Source: Candidatus Solibacter sp. (GTDB lineage Bacteria > Acidobacteriota > Terriglobia > Bryobacterales > Bryobacteraceae). Taken from it: 42,681 nt of DNA. Positions 23,861 to 32,896 of this stretch are shown here, in pieces. The notes under the pieces were generated by a model. It saw only the letters and a list, made by a program, of their open reading frames with translations. It was not told where the DNA came from and made no database searches. Numbering within the stretch: position 1 is the stretch's first letter; every line of letters begins with the position of its first letter. Where the stretch lies: NCBI GenBank assembly GCA_013822245.1, contig PNKE01000051.1:1-42681 (forward strand). Direction: 5' to 3'. A program made the position numbers and the translations under genes.

Positions 23861-24631
23861 CTACAACTCCCCCTTCATCCGCATCCGCGTCAGGCGCCAA
23901 AGGTGTCTGAACGAATCGGCTAGAGCCGGCCCGCTCAACCCCGGGCTCGCCGCCTCGTAGCGGATCGGCACTTCGACGAAGTTGAGGTTGCGGCAGTAGG
24001 CCTTGATCTCGGTCTGGAAGAAATGCGCCCGCGATTGAATCCCGCGGTCAAGCACCATGCGCAGCGTCTGGTTCGTGAACAGCTCGAAGCCGCTGGTCAT
24101 GTCCGTTTGCCGCGTTCCAAGCAACAGGTTGGCCAGAATGGTCCCGCCCCGGCTCACCAGCCGCCGGGAAAGAGGACTGTTCACGATCGCCCCGCCCTTC
24201 ATGAACCTGCTGCCAAAGACGCAATCCCTACCCTGGCGCATGGCTTCGAGAAACTGGGCAATCTCTTCGGGCCGGTGGCTGAAGCCGGCGTCGATTTCGA
24301 GAATCCAGTCGAAACCCGTTTCAAGCGCATGCCGGTATCCGCACACATAGGCATCCACCACGCAACGGTTTTCCGGCGCCCAGACCACGGTCAACCGGGA
24401 CTCCCTGGCCTCGAGCGCCCGCATCATGTCCAGGCTGTTGTCTCGCGAGGCGAGGTCGAGAATGGCGAAGAACCTGACGTTGGCGATCCCCGCACATTGC
24501 TCCAGGACCGCGGCGGCAAACCCGGCGCCCCTGCTGCCCTCATTCGCCATCGGACAGACGATGGCGAGCGAAGCCCCGGCGCCGGCTCCGGCGGGGCCGT
24601 CAGGCGGTTGCTCCGGCTGCCCGTGCGTCAC
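23861..24631 (-). CDS. GT2-family glycosyltransferase
   Basis: 256 residues, GT-A fold: SLAIVCPMANEG at the N-terminus, FFAILDLASRDNSLDM, WILEIDAGFSHRPEEI containing the DxD-type ligand (EIDAG), and GSRFMKGG with TDMTSGFELF, in the order of dolichol-phosphate-mannose-synthase-like transferases. There is no C-terminal TM segment, so it is peripheral or soluble. GTG start without a clear ribosome binding site. It probably forms an operon with the STELLO-like gene 2 bp downstream. Confidence 0.82.
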   Translation of the reverse strand: MTHGQPEQPPDGPAGAGAGASLAIVCPMANEGSRGAGFAAAVLEQCAGIANVRFFAILDLASRDNSLDMMRALEARESRLTVVWAPENRCVVDAYVCGYRHALETGFDWILEIDAGFSHRPEEIAQFLEAMRQGRDCVFGSRFMKGGAIVNSPLSRRLVSRGGTILANLLLGTRQTDMTSGFELFTNQTLRMVLDRGIQSRAHFFQTEIKAYCRNLNFVEVPIRYEAASPGLSGPALADSFRHLWRLTRMRMKGEL

Positions 24632-24659
24632 TCAATGAAGTGTAACTCATTCCAAATCA

Positions 24660-24830
24660 GTGAGCTGGGGAGCCAATGGAGGCGCCGGTCCGGATGGCGC
24701 CGGCGACCTCGACCGATCGAACGCCGGCATCCTGGTCCTCACGGGCGACAGCCAGCGCCCCGCCTACCTCCCCTGGTCCGCCGTCGCCCACATCCAACTC
24801 GACCGCCCCAAGGCCACGTATCCCCTTCCC
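24660..24830 (+). other. possible remnant of a small-protein gene
   Basis: The plus frame from 24660 contains SNAGILVLTGDSQRPAYLPWSAVAHIQLDRP, which looks like the end of a real beta-rich domain rather than random translation. It has no ribosome binding site and then runs into Pro/Ser-rich translation over the antisense of the S9 peptidase gene. It could be a decayed gene. The rest of 24632-24915 shows nothing clear. Confidence 0.2.
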
Positions 24831-24915
24831 TCACCGCTAACCGCTTCGGCCTCGAATCCGCGCCAGGCCGCCCCGGTCCACCCGGCCGCAAACCGGCTGG
24901 CCATGCGCCCGGCCC

Positions 24916-26943
24916 CTACTTGCTATCCGGTTTGGCCTCCGGCTTGCTCTCCTCGACCGCCGGCTCCTTCATCTCCTCGCCCCAGACGTGCTTCAGGAAC
25001 CAGCGTTCGTTGTCCTCCTGCACGTGCCGCAACTGCTTCGGCTTGGTGATCCCATGCCCGAAGCCCTTATAGATGACGAAGCGCGCCTCCACGCCCACGT
25101 CCTTCAGCCCCTGGTAGAGCTGGTAGCCGTTCGGAATCGGCACCCGCTTGTCGTTCTCGCCGTGCTGGATCAGCGTGGGCGTTTTGGCCTGTCTGATGTT
25201 GGTGATGGGCGACGTTCTGGCGTAGATCGCGGGATCGTCCCAGGGCGTGGCATGAAGGTACTGGCGGGTGAACGGCGTGATGTCGGTATTGACGTAGTAC
25301 GTCATCCAGTCGCTGATGCCGGCGCCGACGCTGATCGCCTTGAAGCGGCTGGTGTTGGTCGTCAGGAACGCCGAGATGTAGCCGCCCTGGCTCCAGCCCA
25401 TCGACCCCAGCTTCGACTCGTCTACGAACCCGCGCGAGATCAGATAGTCCACGCCCGACAACACATCCCAGGCGTCGCCCACGCCCAGGTTGCGCACGTT
25501 CAGCGACCGGAATTTCTCGCCATAGCCCGCCGACCCGCGATAGTTGGGCTGCAGGATGACGGCGCCCTTGGCCGCGAACCGCTCGATCGGATAGTAGCTG
25601 TCGGCGCGCCGGATGGGGGTGTCGATCCCGGTCGGTCCGCCATGGATGACCACCAGCAACGGGTACTTCTTCGACGGGTCAAAGTCGGCCGGCTTGGTGA
25701 GGATCCCTTCGATCTCGACGCCGTCGGACGACTTCCACCGGACCACCTCGCGGTTCGCCGGGTTGTGCTTCGCATACTGCCCGGCGAAGCTGGTGATCTT
25801 CTGGATCCTCGCCGACTGCGGGTCGTTCCTCAAAACGTAGACTTCGGGATACTCATTCGCCCTGGCAGCCACCGCGGCGACGAGTTTTTCATCCTTGCTC
25901 AGGCTCGCGCCCATGAACGACACGCCGGACGCTTCGAACAGCCGCCGGGCTTTGCCGCCCGGCTGAACGACATGGATCCCGTTTTCGAGCTTCCGCCAGG
26001 CGCTGAAGTAGATGCCGTCCTTGCCCCATTCGGCGGGTCCGATGTCCTCATCGACCTCGCCGGCCACGATCTGAACCGATCCGCCATCGGCGGCTACAAC
26101 CCCGATGCGGCCGTTCTTATAGAAGAAGAACGGATCGGCGTTGGCCGTCGAGAACGCGATCTGCTTGCCGTCGGGCGACCAGACGGGATTCGAATCCGGC
26201 CCCGCGGTGGCGATGATCTTCTTTACCGCCTTGTCGGCCAGGCCGACTGTGTAGATATCCGACGTATCGACGTCGATCAACAACGGCGACTTCGACGCCG
26301 AGAAGGCGATCTTCAACCCGTCGGGCGACCACTCGAACCCGCCCACGCTATACTCCGTGCCCGACGTGATCGCCGTAGCCTTGGGCTTCTGCTTCGAGGC
26401 CGTGGGAATCTCTTCGGGCACGTCCACCACCCACAAATGCGACTGCCGGTAGTCCTGCTGGTAGATCTCGAAATCGCCGTAGCGCTCCTTGCGGTCTTTC
26501 AAGTCCTTGGGCTCGGGACCGGCCGAGGTGAACGCGATGCGCTTGCCGTCGGGCGACCACTTGAAGCCGCCGGGCGACGCCTCTTCGTTGGTCAGCGCCA
26601 CGGCCTCGCCGCCTGTGGGCGGGATCAGCCAGATCTGGCCTTTGCCGTCGCGAGAGGTGGAAAAGGCGATGCGCTTGGAATCGGGCGACCACTGCGGATT
26701 GCCGGCCGACGATTTGCCGCGGGTCAACTGGTACGGCGCGCCGCCGCTCACGGGCGCGATCCAGAGTTGGGAGACGAATTCGTTCTGCTCCCAGTCGGCC
26801 TCGCGCACAGAGTAGACCACCGTGGTCCCGTCCGGCGAGATGCGCGCCATCCCCGGTGATTTGAAGCTCAACGCCTGCTCCGCCGTCGGCGCCTGCGCGA
26901 AACACGCGGCTGCGAAAAGGAATAAAATCGTTGTCCGGCCCAT
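24916..26943 (-). CDS. exported S9 family prolyl oligopeptidase-like peptidase
   Basis: 675 residues with a signal peptide (MGRTTILFLFAAACFAQ), an N-terminal WD40-like beta-propeller (about 25-370; repeated WSPDGKRIAFS units) and a C-terminal alpha/beta hydrolase domain. The catalytic Ser is in MGWSQGGY (about 516), the Asp in HGENDKRVP (about 595) and the His in GFGHG (about 628), in the order of acylaminoacyl-peptidase/DPP IV enzymes. It acts in the periplasm on short peptides. The gene is divergent from the galactonate-dehydratase-like gene, starts 29 bp apart. The C-terminal tail is charged (EESKPEAKPDSK). Confidence 0.92.
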   Translation of the reverse strand: MGRTTILFLFAAACFAQAPTAEQALSFKSPGMARISPDGTTVVYSVREADWEQNEFVSQLWIAPVSGGAPYQLTRGKSSAGNPQWSPDSKRIAFSTSRDGKGQIWLIPPTGGEAVALTNEEASPGGFKWSPDGKRIAFTSAGPEPKDLKDRKERYGDFEIYQQDYRQSHLWVVDVPEEIPTASKQKPKATAITSGTEYSVGGFEWSPDGLKIAFSASKSPLLIDVDTSDIYTVGLADKAVKKIIATAGPDSNPVWSPDGKQIAFSTANADPFFFYKNGRIGVVAADGGSVQIVAGEVDEDIGPAEWGKDGIYFSAWRKLENGIHVVQPGGKARRLFEASGVSFMGASLSKDEKLVAAVAARANEYPEVYVLRNDPQSARIQKITSFAGQYAKHNPANREVVRWKSSDGVEIEGILTKPADFDPSKKYPLLVVIHGGPTGIDTPIRRADSYYPIERFAAKGAVILQPNYRGSAGYGEKFRSLNVRNLGVGDAWDVLSGVDYLISRGFVDESKLGSMGWSQGGYISAFLTTNTSRFKAISVGAGISDWMTYYVNTDITPFTRQYLHATPWDDPAIYARTSPITNIRQAKTPTLIQHGENDKRVPIPNGYQLYQGLKDVGVEARFVIYKGFGHGITKPKQLRHVQEDNERWFLKHVWGEEMKEPAVEESKPEAKPDSK

Positions 26944-26971
26944 GGGTTACATTGTCTAGGAGACCCACCCG

Positions 26972-28198
26972 ATGGCACAAGCAAACAAATTCTCCCGCCG
27001 CGCCGCCGTCGCGGCCCTGATGGCCCCGCTGGCGGTGGAAACCGCCCACGCCCGTCAAGCCAATGCGCCCGTCAAGGCGAAAGACCCGCTGAAGGTCACC
27101 AAGCTCGAAACGTTCCTGGTGAAGCCGCGCTGGGTGTTCCTGAAGATCCACACCAACGCCGGCATCACGGGCCTGGGCGAACCGCTCCTCGAAGGCCGCG
27201 CGCTGACGATCCAGACCGCCATCAAGGAGATCGAACCTTACCTGATCGGCAAGGACCCCCGCCCCATCCAGCACCACTGGCAGGCCATCTACCGCCATGC
27301 GTTCTACCGCGGCGGGCCGATACTGACCTCGGCGCTGTCGGGCATCGACCAGGCTCTTTGGGACATCAAGGGCAAGGCGCTGGGCGTGCCCGTCTATGAA
27401 CTGCTGGGCGGGCCGACGCGCAACCGCATCCGCGTTTACGCCCATGGCGGCGGCTCGCCCGAACGCATCAAGGGCCTGATCGCCCAGGGCTTCACTGCAT
27501 TCAAGATCGGGCCGGCGCGGCGCCGGCGCTATCCGCGGTATGTGGAAACGCCGGCGGAAGTGAAGTACGCGGCGGAGAAGATGGCCGAATTCCGCCGCGT
27601 TGTCGGCGACGGCATTGACGTGGGCGTGGATTTTCATGGTGCGGTGAGCCCGGCTCACGCCAAGATGCTGATCAAGGCGTTGGAACCCTACAACCCGATG
27701 TTCATCGAGGAGCCGATCCAGGCGCAGAACCACGACGTGATGGCCGAAATCGCCCGCTCGACGCACCTGCCCATCGCCACCGGCGAACGCGTGTTCACGA
27801 AGTGGGGGTTCCGCGAGGTTCTGGAAAAGAAGGTCGCGACCATCCTGCAGCCCGACCTTTGCCATGCCGGCGGCATCAGCGAAGTCCGCTCGATCGCCGC
27901 CATGGCCGAAGCCTATTACGCGGCCATCGCGCCGCATAACCCCATGGGGCCGATCTCGCTCGCCGCTGGTGTCCAACTCGCCGCGTCGATTCCCAATTTC
28001 CTGATCCAGGAGCAGGTCTCGCTGGGCGACGGCTATATCAGGCAGCCGTTCAAAGTGAGGGAAGGCTATCTGGAACTGCCGACGGCGCCGGGCCTGGGCG
28101 TCGAGATCGACGACAATGCCATCGCCGACAAACTGGGCCACGACTGGCGCAATCCCGAGTCCTACGACGACGACGACGGCAGCGTGATGGACTGGTAG
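26972..28198 (+). CDS. dgoD: enolase-superfamily galactonate dehydratase-like enzyme
   Basis: 408 residues. Mandelate-racemase-type N-terminal capping domain, then a barrel with metal-ligand and catalytic motifs close to D-galactonate dehydratase: DFHGAVSPAHA, FIEEP, ATGERVF, LQPDLCHAGGI and APHNPMGPI. The C-terminal part GLGVEIDDNAI...HDWRNPE is also DgoD-like. The first 28 residues (SRRAAVAALMAPLAVETAHA) form a Tat-like signal, unusual for E. coli DgoD but common in Acidobacteria. The substrate may be galactonate or a related sugar acid. A GC hairpin follows 13 bp after the stop. Confidence 0.82.
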   Translation: MAQANKFSRRAAVAALMAPLAVETAHARQANAPVKAKDPLKVTKLETFLVKPRWVFLKIHTNAGITGLGEPLLEGRALTIQTAIKEIEPYLIGKDPRPIQHHWQAIYRHAFYRGGPILTSALSGIDQALWDIKGKALGVPVYELLGGPTRNRIRVYAHGGGSPERIKGLIAQGFTAFKIGPARRRRYPRYVETPAEVKYAAEKMAEFRRVVGDGIDVGVDFHGAVSPAHAKMLIKALEPYNPMFIEEPIQAQNHDVMAEIARSTHLPIATGERVFTKWGFREVLEKKVATILQPDLCHAGGISEVRSIAAMAEAYYAAIAPHNPMGPISLAAGVQLAASIPNFLIQEQVSLGDGYIRQPFKVREGYLELPTAPGLGVEIDDNAIADKLGHDWRNPESYDDDDGSVMDW

Positions 28199-28211
28199 GC
28201 GGCGCGTCCTA

Positions 28212-28231
28212 CCGCCCGTTGTCGCGGGCGG
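28212..28231 (+). terminator. GC hairpin after the dgoD-like gene
   Basis: CCGCCCG and CGGGCGG form a perfect seven-pair stem with a six-base loop (TTGTCG) 13 bp after the stop codon. There is no T-tract. It lies between two convergent genes. Confidence 0.4.
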
Positions 28232-28387
28232 AGGCGAAGAATGTGGCCGTCAACACCTTCATGCTTGACCTGCCTCCATGCCTTCCCTGACGGCAGAATC
28301 CGGACACGGTTGACAGCCTCCCGAGGGCTTTTCAATAAAGGATCTCCGGAGGGCGAGGGGTATGACTCCGGGGCGATGCGCCGCGGT

Positions 28388-30025
28388 CTACCCTTGGCGG
28401 CGGAGGGCGAGGACGGTGATGTCGTCGGCCTGGGGGGCGCCGCCGGCGAAGCGGTCGACGCCATCGCAGAGAGTCTTGACGATGGTTTCGGCGGGCCAGG
28501 CGCGGGCGTGGGTGGCGTATTGAAGCAGGCGGCCGTCGCCGAACTCCTCATCCGCGGCGTTCATGGCTTCGGGGACGCCGTCGCTGAAGGCCAGCAGCAT
28601 GTCGCCGGGGTGCATCTGGACGCGGGCGGACGAGTAGGGGGCGGCGGCGATGAGGCCCATCACCGGGCCGCCGGCTTCCAGCGTCTCCACCTCGCCGGAG
28701 GCGCGCATGAGAAGCGGCGGGTTGTGGCCGGCGTTCGAGTATTCGATCTCGCCGGTGTTGATGTCGAGCAGGGCCATGAAGACGGTGACGAAGCGGTTGC
28801 CGGGGCATTTGGCGGTGAGGCCGCGGTTCAGCCGGCGGGCCATTTCGCCCAGCGGCATGGGGTCCTCGATGAGGGTGAGCAGGCGGGCCTGGAGGCAGGA
28901 GACCAGCAGCGAGGCGGGCAGGCCTTTGCCGGAGGCGTCGGCGACGACAAAGGCGAAGCGGCCGTCGGGCGCCCAGGCGTAATCGTAATAGTCGCCGCCG
29001 ACCGAACGGCAGGGGATGGTGTGGGCGGCGATCTGGAAGCCGCCGAGCGCCGGCGCATCGGCGGGCAGGAGGCTGCGCTGGATTTCGGCTGCCTGTTCGA
29101 GATCGCGGGCCATGATGCGCTCGGCCTGTTCGATTTCGGCCAGACGGGCGTGTTCCAGGCGAACGGCGGCGATGTTGGCCATCACGGTGATCAGATTGAG
29201 GTCCTCGGGGGTGAAGTCGCGCACGATGCCGGGCGAATCGAGGTAGATGAGGCCGATGACGGCGTCCTTGGTTTGCAGGGGCGCGGCCATGAGGCTCTTG
29301 ACGCGCTGGGCGACGATGGTCATGCTGGCGGCCAGCGCGTTTTCGGCGCTGGTGTCGCGGACCAGCATGGAGGTGCGTTCGCCGAGCACCTGTTCGGTGA
29401 CGGCGCGGCTGACCTTCAACCCGGCGCCCATGACGGCGCGGGGCACGAGTTCGCCGTGCGAGCGCGTGATGACCATGCCGCGCGAGGCGCCGACGGCCTT
29501 GGCGGCGAGATTCAGGATGAGGGGGAAGAGTTCGTCGAGCGGCTTATGTCCGGCCAGTTCGCGCCCGGCCTCGATGAGGGCCTGCATGCGGCGGCTGGCG
29601 TCGTGTTCGCGGCCGAAGGCGGGCAGATCCGCGCCGTGGGCGCCCATGAGGGAATCGAGTTTGATGGCGATGGTACGGCCCGCCGGGACGGAGGTTTCGG
29701 CATCGTCGAGAAAGGCGGGCTGTACGGGCGACGCTTCGAGGTAGGTCAGGGTGAGCTGGCCGGCCTGGATGCGGTCACCGGGTTGGAGGGCCCAGGCGGC
29801 GGTGAGCGGCTGGCCGTTGATCAGGGTGCCGTTCTTGCTGCCCTGGTCAGTGGCCACCCAGGCGCCGTTGTGGAGATGGATGAGCAGATGGCGGCGCGAC
29901 AGGCGGGTGTCGGCGGGGTAGGTGATATCGTTATCTGGCGAGCGGCCGAGGGAATAGGAGTCGCGGTCGAGTTCGATGACGCGAACCGAACCGGTCTCGC
30001 CGGCGATCTCAAGTCGAGCCCTCAT
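28388..30025 (-). CDS. FHA-GAF-SpoIIE (PP2C) serine phosphatase
   Basis: 545 residues from ATG 30025; an ATG at 30043 is possible but has no ribosome binding site. FHA domain at about 10-95 (YSLGRSPDNDI, LSRRHLLIHL, DQGSKNGTLING), GAF domain at about 145-300 (RGMVITRSHGELVP, APLQTKDAVIGLIYLDS), then a coiled-coil linker and a SpoIIE/PP2C domain (about 335-543) with GGDYYDY, VVADASGKGLPASLL, SNAGHNPPLL, FSDGVPEA and ADDITVLAL. It would dephosphorylate a Ser/Thr phosphoprotein, typically an anti-sigma antagonist, gated by GAF and phosphothreonine binding. No partner kinase or anti-sigma gene is next to it. Confidence 0.9.
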   Translation of the reverse strand: MRARLEIAGETGSVRVIELDRDSYSLGRSPDNDITYPADTRLSRRHLLIHLHNGAWVATDQGSKNGTLINGQPLTAAWALQPGDRIQAGQLTLTYLEASPVQPAFLDDAETSVPAGRTIAIKLDSLMGAHGADLPAFGREHDASRRMQALIEAGRELAGHKPLDELFPLILNLAAKAVGASRGMVITRSHGELVPRAVMGAGLKVSRAVTEQVLGERTSMLVRDTSAENALAASMTIVAQRVKSLMAAPLQTKDAVIGLIYLDSPGIVRDFTPEDLNLITVMANIAAVRLEHARLAEIEQAERIMARDLEQAAEIQRSLLPADAPALGGFQIAAHTIPCRSVGGDYYDYAWAPDGRFAFVVADASGKGLPASLLVSCLQARLLTLIEDPMPLGEMARRLNRGLTAKCPGNRFVTVFMALLDINTGEIEYSNAGHNPPLLMRASGEVETLEAGGPVMGLIAAAPYSSARVQMHPGDMLLAFSDGVPEAMNAADEEFGDGRLLQYATHARAWPAETIVKTLCDGVDRFAGGAPQADDITVLALRRQG

Positions 30026-30099
30026 TCCATGCAAAGGTAGCATGGATTCGAGTCCGGGGAGCCGGGTGATGCGGAGCCGCGCTGGGAGATAATGAATGC

Positions 30100-32808
30100 A
30101 TGAACAACGCAGCGCATCTCCTGAACGAGGGTTTCCGAAAATGGGTGACCGACTTCCAGTTCATGCGGCGGGCGTTCGCCGACGTTCTGCATGCCGAAGA
30201 CGACCACGACACCGCCGCGTTCATCGAAAGCTGCTTTGACGGACCGCCGGTGAAGACCGGCATCAGCGGCCGGCGATTGCAGGCGCTATCGATCACCTTT
30301 CAGCTTCTGGACATCGTCGAGGAAAACACGGCCAACCAGACGCGGCGCCGCGCGGAGGATCCGCGGCGCGGCGAATCCGAGCCGGGTTTGTGGCTGTATT
30401 ACCTGGACGAACTGCGCCAGTGCGGTTTTTGCGAAGACGACATCCGGGCGTTTCTGCCGGCGGTGAGAGTGGAGCCGGTTCTGACGGCGCATCCCACCGA
30501 GGCCAAGCGGGCCACGGTGCTCGAGCACCACCGCGCGATCTACCTGCTGCTGGTGGAGCGCGATAAGGCGAACTTCACCGATCTGGAACTGGCGCTGTTC
30601 AACCGCCGATTGCGGGCGGCGCTGGAACGGCTGTGGTGGACGGGCGAGATCTACCTGGAACGGCCGGACGTGGACAGCGAGGTCCGCAACAGCCTGCACT
30701 ATCTGCGGAACGTGTTTCCCGAAGCGGTTGAATTGCTCGATCTGCGCTTCCAGTACGCATGGTCGTCGACATTCGCCAGCACACCGCCGAAGTTGCCGAG
30801 CCTGAGCTTTGGCAGTTGGGTCGGCGGCGACCGCGACGGCCACCCGTTTGTCACGCCCGAGATCACGGCCAAGACGCTGTCCACTCTGCATGACGCCGCG
30901 GTGACGCTGCTGCTTGAAGGACTGCGGACGCTGGGGGCAAAGCTCAGCATCGCGGCCGGGGCGGAGGCGCCAGTTGAACTCGGCGAGCGCATCAAGGGCC
31001 TCGTCGAGGCGATTGGGCCTGACTCCGGGCCGGCGATGGGGCGCAATCCGGGCGAACCGTGGCGGCAGTTGTTGAACCTGATGGCAATGCGCTTGCGGGC
31101 CACGGCGGCGGGGAGCGGACCCTGCCCGTACCTGTCGCCGGATGAAATGCTTGACGATTTGCATGTTCTCGAATCGGCGCTGCGGCGGGTGGGCGCGTCG
31201 ACGGTGGCCGATCTGGACGTCAGGCCGTTCGCGGCCCAGGTGCGGGCCTTTGGTTTCCACCTTGCCGCGCTCGACATCCGCCAGAACAGCGCCTACTTTG
31301 ACCGCGCCATTGAAGGACTGCTGGCTGCGTCGGGATCGCCCGCCTCGGGTTACGCAGCGTGGACGGCGGCGCAGAAGCTGGAGTTTCTCGACCGCGAACT
31401 GGCCTCGCTGCGCCCGTTTACGGGTCCGCGGATGGAACTGCCCGACGAGGCGCGCAACCTTGTCGAACTGTTCCGCACGCTCCGGACCCACCTCGACACG
31501 CGTGGCCCGGCGGGGATCGGCAATGTGATCGTGTCGATGACGCATTCGGCGCCGGATCTGCTGGCGGTCTATCTGTTCGCGCGCGAGGCTGGCCTGCTGG
31601 TTGACGGCGGGGAAGGCCCATATTGCGAACTGGCGGTGTCGCCGCTGTTTGAGACGATCGCCGACCTCGATCACTGCGACGCGATCCTTGACGCCTGGCT
31701 CGCGCACCCGGTCACGCAGCGTTCGATCCGCTATCTGCGCAAGCGCGATGGCCTGGCACAACCGCGTGTGGTCATTATGCTCGGCTATAGCGATTCGAAC
31801 AAGGACGGCGGCATCCTGGCCTCGAGCTGGGGACTGTTGCAGGCGCAGCGGCGGCTGTCGGAGGCGGCGCGGCGGCATGGCGTGAGGGTGGATTTCTTCC
31901 ACGGCCGCGGCGGCACGATCGGGCGCGGGGCCGGGCCGACGCATGTGTTTCTCGACGCCCTGCCCGCCGGGTCGCAGATGGGCGGAATGAGGGTGACCGA
32001 GCAGGGCGAGGTGATCGCCCAGAAATACGCCAACCGGTTGACCGCGACTTTCCATCTTGAGCGTCTACTGGCCGGCGTCACCAGGACGTCGTTGATCCAC
32101 TCGCGTTCGCCGTATACGGGGCATGCGCTTGAGAAGGTCTGGCGCGGGGTTGCGGAGACGTCGTACGGGGCGTATCGGGAGTTGGTGGAGTCAGACGGTT
32201 TCGTCGACTTTTTCCGGCAGGCGACGCCGATCGACGCCATCGAACATGCGCGCATTGGATCGCGGCCGCCGAGGCGGACGGGCAAGGCGACGCTGAATGA
32301 CCTGAGGGCCATTCCGTGGGTGTTTTCGTGGAGCCAGGCGCGGTTCCACCTGCCGGGCTGGTACGGGGTGGGAACGGCGCTGGACACGCTTCGCACCAAC
32401 GAGCCCGGCAGGTGGGAGGAACTGGTGTCGCAGGTGAAAACCTGGCCGTTCCTGGTTTACATCCTGCATAACGTGGAGGCCAGCCTGCTGATGGCAAACC
32501 GCGAGGTGATGTCGAGGTATGCGGCGCTGGCCGGGGATGAGGAGCTGCGCGGACGGGTGATGGAGGTGATCGAGACCGAGTATGAGCGGGCGAGGGAGTC
32601 GGTCGGCGCATTGCTGGGCGGCACGGCCGAGGGCCGGCGTCCGCGGCTGGTGAAGGCGATCGAACTCCGCCATGACGCGTTGATGCTCATCCACGATCAC
32701 CAGGTGAGCCTGCTCAAACACTGGCGCGCCACCGGCGACGACGAGACCCTGCGCGATCTGCTGCTCACGGTGAACGCCATCTCGATGGGCCAGAAGATGA
32801 CCGGCTGA
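30100..32808 (+). CDS. ppc: phosphoenolpyruvate carboxylase
   Basis: 902 residues, close to the bacterial PEPC length. Key sites: LTAHPTEAKRATVL (catalytic His, about 129-142), SWVGGDRDGHPFV, GYSDSNKDGGILASSW (about 562), FFHGRGGTIGRGAGPT (about 600) and a C-terminal MGQKMTG in place of the usual QNTG end. It carboxylates PEP to oxaloacetate to refill the citric acid cycle. ATG at 30100 with GGGAG about 11 bases upstream. Single gene, convergent with the helicase gene; a shared hairpin lies between them. Confidence 0.95.
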   Translation: MNNAAHLLNEGFRKWVTDFQFMRRAFADVLHAEDDHDTAAFIESCFDGPPVKTGISGRRLQALSITFQLLDIVEENTANQTRRRAEDPRRGESEPGLWLYYLDELRQCGFCEDDIRAFLPAVRVEPVLTAHPTEAKRATVLEHHRAIYLLLVERDKANFTDLELALFNRRLRAALERLWWTGEIYLERPDVDSEVRNSLHYLRNVFPEAVELLDLRFQYAWSSTFASTPPKLPSLSFGSWVGGDRDGHPFVTPEITAKTLSTLHDAAVTLLLEGLRTLGAKLSIAAGAEAPVELGERIKGLVEAIGPDSGPAMGRNPGEPWRQLLNLMAMRLRATAAGSGPCPYLSPDEMLDDLHVLESALRRVGASTVADLDVRPFAAQVRAFGFHLAALDIRQNSAYFDRAIEGLLAASGSPASGYAAWTAAQKLEFLDRELASLRPFTGPRMELPDEARNLVELFRTLRTHLDTRGPAGIGNVIVSMTHSAPDLLAVYLFAREAGLLVDGGEGPYCELAVSPLFETIADLDHCDAILDAWLAHPVTQRSIRYLRKRDGLAQPRVVIMLGYSDSNKDGGILASSWGLLQAQRRLSEAARRHGVRVDFFHGRGGTIGRGAGPTHVFLDALPAGSQMGGMRVTEQGEVIAQKYANRLTATFHLERLLAGVTRTSLIHSRSPYTGHALEKVWRGVAETSYGAYRELVESDGFVDFFRQATPIDAIEHARIGSRPPRRTGKATLNDLRAIPWVFSWSQARFHLPGWYGVGTALDTLRTNEPGRWEELVSQVKTWPFLVYILHNVEASLLMANREVMSRYAALAGDEELRGRVMEVIETEYERARESVGALLGGTAEGRRPRLVKAIELRHDALMLIHDHQVSLLKHWRATGDDETLRDLLLTVNAISMGQKMTG

Positions 32809-32837
32809 CCGGGCGCGGGGAGCATTGTCGAAAAAAC

Positions 32838-32873
32838 AACGGCGGGACCGGGCCGCAAGCCCATCCCGCCGTT
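32838..32873. terminator. bidirectional terminator between ppc and the helicase gene
   Basis: AACGGCGGGA (32838-32847) and TCCCGCCGTT (32864-32873) form a perfect ten-pair stem with a 16-base loop. On the minus strand it is followed at once by GTTTTTT, a standard rho-independent end for the helicase gene; on the plus strand it is followed by CCATTTT, a weaker end for ppc. Confidence 0.8.
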
Positions 32874-32896
32874 CCATTTTCTGCCGGCGATGCCTG

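Noticed and set aside
24988-26859. 623-residue plus-strand frame opposite the S9 peptidase gene
   Set aside because: Arg/Asp/Leu-rich low-information translation; the minus strand encodes the intact peptidase.
28241-30040. 599-residue plus-strand frame opposite the FHA-GAF-SpoIIE gene
   Set aside because: A shadow frame caused by high GC and codon bias; Gly/Asp/Ala-rich with no domain, while the minus strand has clear FHA, GAF and PP2C motifs.
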